In this document: one piece after another, positions 1 through 8,254 of the stretch
Position numbering within the stretch: the stretch's first letter is position 1
Layout of the letters: every line of letters starts with the position of its first letter
Assembly: GCA_025149125.1 (NCBI GenBank)
Contig: CP102272.1
Span: 5,890,001 to 5,954,000 of the forward strand
Reading direction: 5' to 3'
DNA from: [Clostridium] asparagiforme DSM 15981
GTDB lineage: Bacteria; Bacillota; Clostridia; Lachnospirales; Lachnospiraceae
DNA: 64,000 bases
Translations under genes and position numbers: made by a program
Notes under the pieces: generated by a model
Databases searched by the model: none
Told to the model about the DNA's origin: nothing
What the model saw: only the letters and a program-made list of their open reading frames with translations

Positions 1-543
1 CGTCTGCCGCAGCGTTCCCATGGCATAACCGCGGAACGCGATCTCCTCTCCAAACCCCACAAACACGAACACGAGCAGATAACCTGCCAGCCACGGGCTG
101 AAATGCAGGCCCGATCCGTTCATTACCCGGGCGCTGCCGGTCAGATAAATCCCGCCGCAGACAATGGTAATCATCACCACCCCGATGGCAAAACCCACGC
201 CCAGCTGCTTTAGCCATTCCCTGCCCGCAAGTCCCATGGAGCGCGCGCTGCCGTGAAGCAGATATTTCCACGCCCCCAGAAAAAACAGGCACATCAACAG
301 GTTCTGTACGATCATCCCCGCGATAAACCAACCGTTCTGGAAAACCTCTTGATACTCCGCCCGCAGCACGCCGTCGCCGTCCAACACCCCGGACGCCTGT
401 AAAACCGGAAACAGCAGATTTACCAGAGCCACGGAAACCAGCAATATGGCGATCGGCACAAAGATCTCCTGGATCAGAACAAAGGACATGAGCTTATATC
501 CCCACCGGACCTGATTTCTGTCGTTTTTTAATATGTGTTTCAT
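1..543 (-). CDS. CPBP family intramembrane metalloprotease, C-terminus beyond window
   Basis: The reading frame opens with ATG at 543 and stays open to base 1, so only the first 181 residues are visible. The translation is hydrophobic with about four membrane segments. It ends in the first CPBP (Abi/CAAX protease) motif: Glu166-Glu167 and Arg171 in EEIAFRG. The second and third CPBP motifs would lie outside the window. It is the last visible gene of the minus-strand run that starts at the Hsp70 gene, only 22 bases after the MoxR stop codon, so co-transcription is likely. CPBP proteins cleave or process membrane-associated substrates, and in bacteria they often act in bacteriocin self-immunity or peptide maturation. 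The substrate here is unknown. Confidence 0.85.
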   Translation of the reverse strand, partial: MKHILKNDRNQVRWGYKLMSFVLIQEIFVPIAILLVSVALVNLLFPVLQASGVLDGDGVLRAEYQEVFQNGWFIAGMIVQNLLMCLFFLGAWKYLLHGSARSMGLAGREWLKQLGVGFAIGVVMITIVCGGIYLTGSARVMNGSGLHFSPWLAGYLLVFVFVGFGEEIAFRGYAMGTLRQT

Positions 544-565
544 CCAACGTTTTCCTTTCCGTCTC

Positions 566-2107
566 TCAAATCCGCGCTCTCAACCTCTGCTCCTCATCGT
601 CGAACAAAAGCCGTTTATTGTACTGGTAATACCGCTCGCACTCATACTCCTGTAAAAAGCGGACGCAATATTCATTGGTATTCAGCTCGGTCACAAAAAT
701 GACCATCTCCTGGCTGTCCCCGAAGGCCGCCTCCAGGAAATCGAAGGCGTGCTCCAGCATCTCACCGCAGGAAATCCGCCGCTCCTCGTAGCGGTCGCTG
801 GCCTGACCGAACCGCGCCCGCACCTGCTCCCAGGCCGCCGGACCGTCCGCGCGCTCCATCTGCGCCAATTCTTTACCATAATTTTCCAGTTCTATCAAGG
901 CAGACCGGCGCACCGCCTCCTCCCTGCGGCTCAAAAGTCCGGCGGACCGGTCGGCGTTTATCTCCCGCTCCATCCTGGCCGCCAGACCCATCATGACTGC
1001 GGCCGGAGACTGAACGTTTTCGCAGTCCGCCATGCCATGCGCAACACCTCCTGCGGTCGCGTCCGTGACAACCGCCTTCTGGAACTCCTTCAGCCCGTTC
1101 ATCACAAGTTCCATCTGCCGTTCCCTCAGGCGCAGCTCCCGAAACACCCCGGACAGCTTAGACAGCAGCAGGCAAACCACGCTGAGCTTTTCGTCAAATG
1201 CGGCCTTCGCCACCTTGTCGCACAGAGCCTCGCTGATGACTCCGGCCAGGACCTGATCCACCTGGTAATCGTCCCGGTATTTGTAATAAAGCTCCAGATA
1301 ATTGGCGAAATCCTTTGCAATGGCGGGGAACTGGATATACTGCCCCACCACGTCCCGGTCCGCTTTCTTCTCAAGCCGCTCGTAAACGCAGATCAGTTCC
1401 GACAAATCCTCCCAGCCTCGGGGCGTAGCAAACCGTTTCCCGTCCACCGTCGTCTCGATCTGGCAGAAATTCTGCCGTTTGATGCCCAGGTAAGAGAGGA
1501 TGGCCGGATGAATATTTTCCCGGTAGGCGTATTCCTTCCAGACCTCAAAATCCGGCTCCACCGTGATTTTCTTGATCCGGTCCAGCGTCACCACGTCGAA
1601 CTCCCGGACGGACTTGTTGTACTCCGGCGGATTGCCGGCGGTCACGATAATCCAGCCCTCCGGGATCCGGTGGCTGCCGAAGGTCTTGCACTGCAGGAAC
1701 TGCAGCATGGTGGGCGCCAATGTCTCGGACACGCAGTTGATCTCGTCGATGAACAAGATCCCCTCGGCCAGGCCCGTGGACTCGATCTTGTCGTAGATGG
1801 AGGCCACGATCTCACTCATAGTGTACTCCGTCACCGTGTACTCCCGGCCTCCGTACTGCTTTTTCTCAATAAACGGCAGCCCCACCGCGCTCTGCCGCGT
1901 GTGATGGGTGATGGTGTAGGCCACCAGACCGATTCCCATTTCCTGGGATATCTGTTCCATAATCTGGGTTTTCCCCACGCCCGGAGGGCCGATTAACAGC
2001 ACCGGCCGCTGCCGGATGGACGGAATCGCGTAAGCGCCCGTGTCATCCCGCAGCAGATACGCCTGGATGGTGTCCTTGATCTCTTGTTTGGCCCGTTTTA
2101 TATTCAT
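566..2107 (-). CDS. MoxR-type AAA+ ATPase
   Basis: This 513-residue protein carries an AAA+ core in its first 250 residues: Walker A GPPGVGKT at 40-47, Walker B ILFIDE at 117-122 and a sensor-1 Asn in TAGNPPEY near 159. MoxR ATPases act as chaperones that remodel or activate partner proteins, usually with a VWA-domain partner. Its start overlaps the stop of the upstream VWA gene by four bases (ATGA), so the two are translationally coupled, as expected for a MoxR/VWA pair. The C-terminal half is helical and matches nothing I can name. The target of the pair is unknown; a role in protein quality control is suggested only by the Hsp70 and J-domain genes upstream. Confidence 0.88.
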   Translation of the reverse strand: MNIKRAKQEIKDTIQAYLLRDDTGAYAIPSIRQRPVLLIGPPGVGKTQIMEQISQEMGIGLVAYTITHHTRQSAVGLPFIEKKQYGGREYTVTEYTMSEIVASIYDKIESTGLAEGILFIDEINCVSETLAPTMLQFLQCKTFGSHRIPEGWIIVTAGNPPEYNKSVREFDVVTLDRIKKITVEPDFEVWKEYAYRENIHPAILSYLGIKRQNFCQIETTVDGKRFATPRGWEDLSELICVYERLEKKADRDVVGQYIQFPAIAKDFANYLELYYKYRDDYQVDQVLAGVISEALCDKVAKAAFDEKLSVVCLLLSKLSGVFRELRLRERQMELVMNGLKEFQKAVVTDATAGGVAHGMADCENVQSPAAVMMGLAARMEREINADRSAGLLSRREEAVRRSALIELENYGKELAQMERADGPAAWEQVRARFGQASDRYEERRISCGEMLEHAFDFLEAAFGDSQEMVIFVTELNTNEYCVRFLQEYECERYYQYNKRLLFDDEEQRLRARI

Positions 2108-3495
2108 GTCGTTCTCTCCTGCTCTTCCTTCTGCAACAGTCCCATATTCCCTGTCTCCGGCTCATTTTGCCCTTTCTCCATCAGATCGTCCGCCTCCAAA
2201 ATCACCTTCATGGCCCAGGGCGGCACCGACTCGTCGCTGTACTGGTCCTTGACGAACACAAAGGCCGTGTCGTAAGGCGGAGCCTGCACCGGATAAATCC
2301 CTTTTCCGTCCGTGAAGTAGATCAGACCCCGGAGCCTGGCAAACGCCCCCGCGGCCCGCAGGCCGTTCACATACTCAAAGGCCGGCCTGAAATCCGTGCC
2401 TCCCAGGCCCTTCAGGGTCAGATGCTCCATATAATCCGTCAAATCCTCCGCCCTGGTGATCACCACGTCGGACCGGATCTGGTCGTCGCACTGGATTACG
2501 TGCACATTAACCCGGCGGAAGAAGCTCTCCGACTGGGACAGCACGTCGTAGGTCTCCTCCAAAAAACGCTGTACCAGCTCCCCGGAACAGGACATGGAGG
2601 TGTCGATCACCACGGCGAAATCCTCCACCCGGTACACCTCTCTGGACTCCTGAGGCTCAACCAGTGGCATGTTCCCGTACAGGGACAGCCCATAGGTATA
2701 AAAGGCGTAGTCGAAGGAGTCCATATCCACCTGAATCTCCTCCTTTAACACCGCGAACCGCCGGAGAAACTGCCGGTAATCGTACCGTTCCCGGTTCTCC
2801 ACCTCCAGCTCATCCAAAAGGCTTCGGTTGTCCTCCGAGGCGTCTTTAGAGCCGGTCTCCATCTCGGTCTGCATGCGCTCCCGGTTGTCCTTCCACTTGT
2901 TCTGCCGGTTTCTGACCTGGCGGGGCGGCTGAGGCTCCTCCCAGCGGCTGTGGTCGTCCACATAAAATTCCCGTTGCAGCTGGCCTCTTCGCCGGTCGTC
3001 GGGTTTCATCTCCACCAGAGCCTTGTACACGCCCTGAGCGGTCAGCACCTCCTGGTTTAACATTTTCCGGATCCGCAGGTAGGTCTCACGGCGGAACGCT
3101 CCCGGCTGGACGTGGGTGCACTTCTGGTAAAGCCCGTCCAGCACCGACTCCATGGCGATGTCGCAGGCCAGATTCCAATCGGATATTTCCCGCTCTCCCC
3201 GCCCGTCCAAATGCCCGAACAGGCAGTGAAACAGCATGTGCAGATAAGCGCGGTTCACCCGCACGCGCCCCTGACCGTAAAGTCCGGTCAGCCAATCCGG
3301 GCCGTAATAGATATTGAAACCGTCCGTGCGGATTCCGTTCAATCCCCACTCCGCCTCGAATCCCAGGCTGCTCAAGGGAATATCCAGGAAACGCATGTTC
3401 AGATAGAGCTCATTCCTGGCTTGGTAGAGGATCTGCGCGCACAGATTTACCTGCTCCAGCTCCCGCAGCTGCCGGTCTCTGGTTGGATCAATCAT
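2104..3495 (-). CDS. DUF2201-like metallopeptidase/VWA protein, MoxR partner
   Basis: The 463-residue product has an N-terminal part with a His-rich helix (HMLFHCLFGH, residues 86-95) followed by WNLACDIAME near 107-116, the pattern of the DUF2201 putative metallopeptidase family. The C-terminal part is a VWA-like domain with a MIDAS-type DTSMS at 298-302. A polar linker of about 60 residues (about 180-235) joins them. It is encoded just before the MoxR ATPase with a four-base overlap, the usual pairing for this family. Whether the His-rich helix binds metal is unproven because the canonical HExxH is not present. Confidence 0.8.
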   Translation of the reverse strand: MIDPTRDRQLRELEQVNLCAQILYQARNELYLNMRFLDIPLSSLGFEAEWGLNGIRTDGFNIYYGPDWLTGLYGQGRVRVNRAYLHMLFHCLFGHLDGRGEREISDWNLACDIAMESVLDGLYQKCTHVQPGAFRRETYLRIRKMLNQEVLTAQGVYKALVEMKPDDRRRGQLQREFYVDDHSRWEEPQPPRQVRNRQNKWKDNRERMQTEMETGSKDASEDNRSLLDELEVENRERYDYRQFLRRFAVLKEEIQVDMDSFDYAFYTYGLSLYGNMPLVEPQESREVYRVEDFAVVIDTSMSCSGELVQRFLEETYDVLSQSESFFRRVNVHVIQCDDQIRSDVVITRAEDLTDYMEHLTLKGLGGTDFRPAFEYVNGLRAAGAFARLRGLIYFTDGKGIYPVQAPPYDTAFVFVKDQYSDESVPPWAMKVILEADDLMEKGQNEPETGNMGLLQKEEQERTT

Positions 3496-3512
3496 AAGGG
3501 CCGCCTCCCGGG

Positions 3513-4016
3513 TTACTCTGCGGGCCGGGCGGGGGCCGCCTGGTCCGTGGAAGCGGCGGCGCCATCCTGGCCCTCGGAAGCTTCCTCCGGATCGCCCGCG
3601 GACGCAGCCGGTCCCGGCGCCTCCATGGCGCTCATCTTCTCGTGCTCCTCCCGCAGCTCATTGTACAGCGCGTAGAAGGTCCACCCGCAGTTGTGCTCCG
3701 TGAGCACCGCCTTGAGGGAGATGCGCGGAACTCCCGCCTTGCGCAGGTTCAGCAGAAGTTCGTCGATACGGCGGCTGCTGAACTGTTTTAACACCAGCAT
3801 CTCCTCGCTGATCACCGGCAGCTGACCCGCGTCCGCATTTTCCTCAAATCCGGGGACGCCTGCCAGATAACCCACCGTCTGGTTCACCTGGTCCGGGCCG
3901 ATGTTGCGGATTCGGATTCCCATGCGCACCAGCACGCTTTTTAACCTGGCCACGTGCTTCATCGTCTCCGGGGTCCCCGGATTATAATATAATACTGTCT
4001 CCATTATCTTTGCCAT
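3513..4016 (-). CDS. DUF3783-like small protein
   Basis: A 167-residue soluble protein. The first ~130 residues have the alternating strand/helix pattern of the DUF3783 family of Clostridia: a start such as ETVLYYNPG, then a repeat-like second half around VPRISLKAVLTEHN. The last 35 residues are a low-complexity Ala/Pro/Glu tail. It lies between dtd (15 bases upstream) and the DUF2201/VWA gene (17 bases downstream). No catalytic motif is visible and the function is unknown. Confidence 0.6.
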   Translation of the reverse strand: MAKIMETVLYYNPGTPETMKHVARLKSVLVRMGIRIRNIGPDQVNQTVGYLAGVPGFEENADAGQLPVISEEMLVLKQFSSRRIDELLLNLRKAGVPRISLKAVLTEHNCGWTFYALYNELREEHEKMSAMEAPGPAASAGDPEEASEGQDGAAASTDQAAPARPAE

Positions 4017-4031
4017 CGCAATTCCTCTCCG

Positions 4032-4484
4032 CTATTTAAACAGGTCACAGCTGTCCAGCATCAGCGTGAACGGGCCGTCGTTGAGCAGCTCCACCTTCAT
4101 ATCCGCGCCGAACTCCCCGCGCTCCACTCTCTTCACGTATTGTCTGCACCGCTCCATAAAATATTCGTACAGACGGTTCGCCATATCCGGGGCGCCCGCC
4201 TTGATAAAGCTGGGCCGGTTGCCTTTTCTGCAGTCCGCGTAGAGGGTAAACTGGCTGATCACCAGCAGCTCTCCGCCCACATCCGCCAGGGACAGGTTGG
4301 TCTTGCCGTTCTCATCCTCAAAAATTCTCAGCTTACAGATCTTATCCGCCAGCCGGTCGGCCACTTCCTCCGTGTCCTCATCCGACACGCCCAGCAGAAT
4401 CAGGAATCCTTTTCCTATTTTTCCCAGAACCTGGCCGTCCACCGTCACACCCGCATGGGCCACACGCTGTATTACCGCTCTCAT
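4032..4484 (-). CDS. dtd: D-aminoacyl-tRNA deacylase
   Basis: The 150-residue product has the full length of the DTD family. It hydrolyses D-amino acids (and glycine mischarged on tRNA-Ala) from tRNA in the cytoplasm. Visible signatures are the N-terminal MRAVIQRV strand, the SQFTLYADCRKGNRPSF motif with the catalytic-site Gln-Phe-Thr, and the C-terminal NDGPFTL segment carrying the Gly-cisPro element that enforces D-chirality. The start overlaps the J-domain gene stop as ATGA, so it is coupled to the upstream chaperone genes. Its membership of a chaperone run fits a translation-quality theme but may be incidental. Confidence 0.95.
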   Translation of the reverse strand: MRAVIQRVAHAGVTVDGQVLGKIGKGFLILLGVSDEDTEEVADRLADKICKLRIFEDENGKTNLSLADVGGELLVISQFTLYADCRKGNRPSFIKAGAPDMANRLYEYFMERCRQYVKRVERGEFGADMKVELLNDGPFTLMLDSCDLFK

Positions 4485-6196
4485 TGTTCGTTCTCCTTTA
4501 TAATTGTTTGTCGACCGCTCTTATTATAATTCATTTTGACCATCCAATCCAGACTTTCCAGATGATCCAGCAATTCTTTTGTGACGTCAAAGCGCGCGCA
4601 GCCCGGATACAGGACCGTGCCTCCGCTCTTCTCAGGACCGCAGACCACACGGCTCACCCACAGGGCGTCCTCGAATCCGGGATCCGGACGGAACTGGTTT
4701 TTGCCCTCCGCGCTGCTCACAAAATAACCCGGATGGGCTGCGTCCGGGTCCTGCCCGTAGGTTCCCTCCGCCAGCGCATCCAAAGCCGCGTCCGCATCCC
4801 GCCCGTAGATCACCGTGATATTTAAGGGCTGTAATTGATCTCCGGCGTACCGGCTGTACTCCTCAAACACAACGGCCAGGGCATACTCCAAAAACACCGT
4901 GCGCTCCACCTCGGGCCACGCGATTGCCAGGCCGACCTCGTCGTACGCGGGATACCAGACCCGGCAGTTGATCTTTTTCTGCGCGCAGAAATAGCGGAAC
5001 GCCTCCGGGAGATAACCGGATGTGAGCACTTTGGGCGGCAGGATGCCGTTCTCCGAGGGCTGCACGGTAAAATAATAGGTAATATCCGCTTTATCCTGAG
5101 TCCGCGACCGGAAAACAGCCGGATTTTCCCCATCCGCCTCACGGACACACTCCAGATCCACCTCGTAGGGAAGGCCGTGTTTGCCGTTAATATGAAGACG
5201 GGCAGTGGCCGCCGCTGCAACGCCCTCCACCGAGGAGGCAATTCTTTGCCCCAGAATCTCCTGCTCGGACATACGGTAGCCGTCAGGGTATGCGCTGCAG
5301 AAGCTATAGTCTGTAAGCCACCCCGCGCTGTGTTCCGCCTTGGCTTCATGAACCGCGCTGTAGCGCATTGGCTCCACCTGCTCTTCCGTTCTGCGCGCCT
5401 TGCCCGGGATGAAGAACATGACAACCATCATCAAACAGAAAAACACCGACGCCCACATCAGGCAGTAAAGCAGATTCCGCCTTCCGGCCCCCGCCTTTCC
5501 GGCGCACTGCTGCCGGGAACGGCCTTTCACGCGCCCGACAACCGGCAGACCGCTGTATTGCAGCATATCCCGCTCATATTTGCGGGCCTGATACATCAGC
5601 TGTATATAAACTTCATTGATAAACGGCACATCGGGAAAATCCCGATCCAGATAATGGATAAAATCATAGGCGTTATAGAGACTGATGGCCTCCGCCCGAT
5701 TCATGCTATCCCGGTTCTCCCGCAGCCAGTCCGAGAGCATTTCCAGAAACTCCGGCTTCCAGCCCGCTGTCCGAAAATGCTCGGAATCCGTCAGGCGGCG
5801 CCATTGCTCCAGGCAGGTTTCCATCTGGCCGGTGTAACGGTTGACATTCTCCCCCGCCTCCTGATGGAGCCTCTTCATCTTCTCCAAAAGCAGCTTTGTG
5901 TCCCTGGCGTAATCCTGTTCCAGTCCCCGGGCGATCAACTCGTCCAACTGACGGTAGTCGGGCGCAGGGGCATGAACGGGCGAGGCAGCCCCAGGGAGTT
6001 CTCCCCATTCTTTCCCGCCTTCCTGCCGCTCCGCCAACTCCAGAGCCATCCGGTACGCCTCGTGAAGCCGCCTGAACTCCTCCGGCTTCTCTTCCGGGTG
6101 GCACAGACGGCTTTTCTTCGCGTACGCCCGCTTGATGGCCCGTCGGTCGTTTGTGGGCTCAATTTCCAATTCGTTCCAGATCCACAAGTTTGTCAT
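4481..6196 (-). CDS. Membrane-anchored J-domain protein
   Basis: A 571-residue protein with an N-terminal divergent J domain (about residues 5-55). The signature tripeptide is His33-Pro34-Glu35 instead of His-Pro-Asp. A helical region follows, then one membrane segment at about 243-264, and then a C-terminal extracytoplasmic or domain-sized region of 300 residues that I do not recognise. Its ATG shares one base with the Hsp70 stop (TGATG), so this is probably the dedicated co-chaperone of that Hsp70. HPD is normally required to stimulate Hsp70 ATPase; HPE occurs in some divergent J proteins, so activity is plausible but not certain. Confidence 0.8.
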   Translation of the reverse strand: MTNLWIWNELEIEPTNDRRAIKRAYAKKSRLCHPEEKPEEFRRLHEAYRMALELAERQEGGKEWGELPGAASPVHAPAPDYRQLDELIARGLEQDYARDTKLLLEKMKRLHQEAGENVNRYTGQMETCLEQWRRLTDSEHFRTAGWKPEFLEMLSDWLRENRDSMNRAEAISLYNAYDFIHYLDRDFPDVPFINEVYIQLMYQARKYERDMLQYSGLPVVGRVKGRSRQQCAGKAGAGRRNLLYCLMWASVFFCLMMVVMFFIPGKARRTEEQVEPMRYSAVHEAKAEHSAGWLTDYSFCSAYPDGYRMSEQEILGQRIASSVEGVAAAATARLHINGKHGLPYEVDLECVREADGENPAVFRSRTQDKADITYYFTVQPSENGILPPKVLTSGYLPEAFRYFCAQKKINCRVWYPAYDEVGLAIAWPEVERTVFLEYALAVVFEEYSRYAGDQLQPLNITVIYGRDADAALDALAEGTYGQDPDAAHPGYFVSSAEGKNQFRPDPGFEDALWVSRVVCGPEKSGGTVLYPGCARFDVTKELLDHLESLDWMVKMNYNKSGRQTIIKENEQ

Positions 6197-7890
6197 CAGA
6201 CATCCCCATTTAGCTTCCGCTCAATATAATCCAGCGTTTCCATGGCCTTTTTCTGCGCTGCCGCCACCGCCGCAGGACCACCCTCCCCCAGTATCTGGGA
6301 AAACCACCGCAGAAGCTGGGAAATCACCTCCCGGTCATTTCCCAGCACTTCCGCGTACAGCCGCTCTGCCCGGGAGATCACCAGCTGGTTGGCCGCCTCC
6401 TCCCGCGGGCTGCGCTTGATGGCTTCCAGCTCCGCGGTCCGCCGCTTAAGCTCCTCCTCGCTCATGCGAACCTTCCGGCTCATTATCACCTTGCCCGCCC
6501 TCTGCCCCAGGCGGTTCATGGCCTCCACCTCCAGAATCCCGTTGATATCATAGGTCAGGCGCACCAGAGCCGCCTCCCGTCCCTTGGGAGCAGGCGGCAC
6601 CTCCAGCTCCACCGTCCCCATATATTGGTTCTGGCTGCAATGAATGGATTCCCCCTGGAAAACGCGAAACGCCACCTTCCTCTGGTTGTCCGCCGTGGTC
6701 ACGTACTCCCGCATGCGGCTGACCGGAAGCACGCTGTTGCGCTCGATCACCGAAGACATGATCAGGTCGTCAGGATTGTCGTAATCCACGATCCCCACCC
6801 CCAGCGTAAACGGGCAGATATCCGTCAGAATCACATCCCGTATCTCGGCCTGGCGGCTCTTGATCCCAGCGTAAATCCCGGCACCCAGGGCCACGATCTC
6901 ATCCGGCCGGCCGCACAGATACGGCTCCCGCTCCAGAATTTTGGCGATAAACTGCCGGACCAACGGCATTTTGCAGGAACCGCCCACCAGCACCACCTGA
7001 TCGATATCGCCCATGGTTTTCCCCGCATCCTTTAGCGCCTGGCGGAGCACCTTTTCCAGACGCACTAACAGTGGCGCGCTAAGCTCCGTAAACTGCGCTC
7101 CGGTCAGAAACATTCCCATGGTTCCCTTATCCCCGGAAAACTCAATCATACCCGCGGACGACGCGGTCAGAGCCCGCTTGCACTGCTCCGCTTTTTTCAG
7201 CAGCTCAGCCTGATCCCCCGGGGACAAAAGCTCGAACACCAACCCGTGCTCCCGGCAGAAATGCTCGGCAATCCGATGATCGAAATCGTCTCCGCCCAGG
7301 TGGTTGTCCCCGGCTACCGCCTGAATCTCAATCACCTGCTCAAAACACTCCACCACCGACACATCCAGCGTGCCGCCGCCCAAGTCCACCACCAGAAACG
7401 ACGAATCCTCCTCCCCGCTCTCGCTGCGGCAAGCCAGAGCCGCGGCGGACGGCTCATTAACCAGCCGCTCCACCCTGAGTCCCGCCATCTCACCGGCTTC
7501 CTTTGTGGCAAAGCGCTGCTCGTCGTTAAAATAGGCGGGCACGCTGATCACCGCCTCCTCCACCTCGCATCCCAGATACTGCTCGGCGTCCTCCTTCAGC
7601 TGTTTTAAAACCATAGAGGACAGCTCCTGGGGCGTAAATCCCATGGACCCCAGGAAAATCCGCTTGTCCGTCCCCATATGCCGCTTGAAGGAGGCTGCGC
7701 ACCGCTCCGGCCGGATGCACATATGCTCCCTGGCCACAGCTCCGGTCCACAGAACCTGCTGTTCATCCGCGTACACCGCGCTGGGCGTCAGATATTCCCC
7801 CAGGGAATTGGGCACCAGTTCCGGTTTCCCATCCCTCCAAACGCACGCCAGGCTGTTGGTGGTTCCCAGATCAATTCCGATCACCGCCAT
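6196..7890 (-). CDS. Hsp70-family chaperone (DnaK-like)
   Basis: From the ATG at 7890 (SD GGAGG seven bases upstream) the protein has 564 residues, shorter than housekeeping DnaK (about 610-640). The ATPase domain shows the phosphate-1 loop IGIDLGTTNS at 4-13, the phosphate-2 motif VVDLGGGTLDVSV and the adenosine motif VLVGGSCKMPLV. A substrate-binding beta domain follows, and the helical lid is short. An ATG five codons upstream overlaps the SD and is less likely. No CIRCE element is visible upstream. It heads a run with a J-domain partner, so I infer a specialised Hsp70 system, not the general dnaK. Confidence 0.9.
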   Translation of the reverse strand: MAVIGIDLGTTNSLACVWRDGKPELVPNSLGEYLTPSAVYADEQQVLWTGAVAREHMCIRPERCAASFKRHMGTDKRIFLGSMGFTPQELSSMVLKQLKEDAEQYLGCEVEEAVISVPAYFNDEQRFATKEAGEMAGLRVERLVNEPSAAALACRSESGEEDSSFLVVDLGGGTLDVSVVECFEQVIEIQAVAGDNHLGGDDFDHRIAEHFCREHGLVFELLSPGDQAELLKKAEQCKRALTASSAGMIEFSGDKGTMGMFLTGAQFTELSAPLLVRLEKVLRQALKDAGKTMGDIDQVVLVGGSCKMPLVRQFIAKILEREPYLCGRPDEIVALGAGIYAGIKSRQAEIRDVILTDICPFTLGVGIVDYDNPDDLIMSSVIERNSVLPVSRMREYVTTADNQRKVAFRVFQGESIHCSQNQYMGTVELEVPPAPKGREAALVRLTYDINGILEVEAMNRLGQRAGKVIMSRKVRMSEEELKRRTAELEAIKRSPREEAANQLVISRAERLYAEVLGNDREVISQLLRWFSQILGEGGPAAVAAAQKKAMETLDYIERKLNGDV

Positions 7891-7918
7891 CCCTACACCT
7901 CCCATCTCTTTCCATGCA

Positions 7919-8011
7919 ACAGTTCAGACGGCGGAAAAATTGGTGTGGAAAGCGGCGTCAGGCCCGCTTATAAGCAGCTTTCTGCGCCAATTTTTGCATC
8001 GGATGTCTGAT
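7919..8011 (+). repeat. Palindromic intergenic repeat C (full copy)
   Basis: A long imperfect inverted repeat. Outer arms TCAGAC and GTCTGA enclose inner arms AAAAATTGG...CCAATTTTT with further pairing of GGAAAGC with GCTTTC. The left end GTTCAGACGGCG followed by an A-run recurs at 15908-15928. It lies upstream of the Hsp70 gene and could fold in RNA of either strand. Confidence 0.5.
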
Positions 8012-8135
8012 CCGCTGCATTTCCGCCCGTTCATCCCTGAAACCCACGGTCTGCCCCGTTATTCTCTCTATTATAATCGATTTCCCTGCAATATAAAACA
8101 AATTTTTCCAATTAACCGGCAACCCTTGCGTCCCC

Positions 8136-8175
8136 AACAATCCCCCGCAGGCTGCGCCGGCGGCCCATTGCATTT
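8136..8175 (+). repeat. GC-rich palindromic repeat B
   Basis: About 40 bases with the core CGCAGGCTGCGCCGGCGGCC followed by CATTGCAT. The same element occurs in inverse orientation at 34081-34119, nearly twice at 52853-52924, and as a diverged copy at 61371-61410. All are intergenic, so this resembles a REP-type family. Confidence 0.6.
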
Positions 8176-8184
8176 AATACCAAA

Positions 8185-8227
8185 TTGCCGGCGGCCGGTA
8201 TTTTCCCAATACCCGGTTCGCCGGCAA
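8185..8227. repeat. Strong GC-rich hairpin between Hsp70 and GDPD genes
   Basis: Arms TTGCCGGCG and CGCCGGCAA, plus GGTATT and AATACC, pair around a small loop. It starts 28 bases beyond the stop of the minus-strand phosphodiesterase gene and could end that transcript, but there is no T-run on either side. Together with repeats B and C it fills the 364-base gap 7891-8254; nothing else is visible there. Confidence 0.5.
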
Positions 8228-8254
8228 TCCTCCGCGCTCTGCCTGCGTCAATGC

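Noticed and set aside
749..1996. 415-codon plus-strand ORF opposite the MoxR gene
   Set aside because: Antisense shadow of a clear AAA+ gene with no SD, domain or conserved motif.
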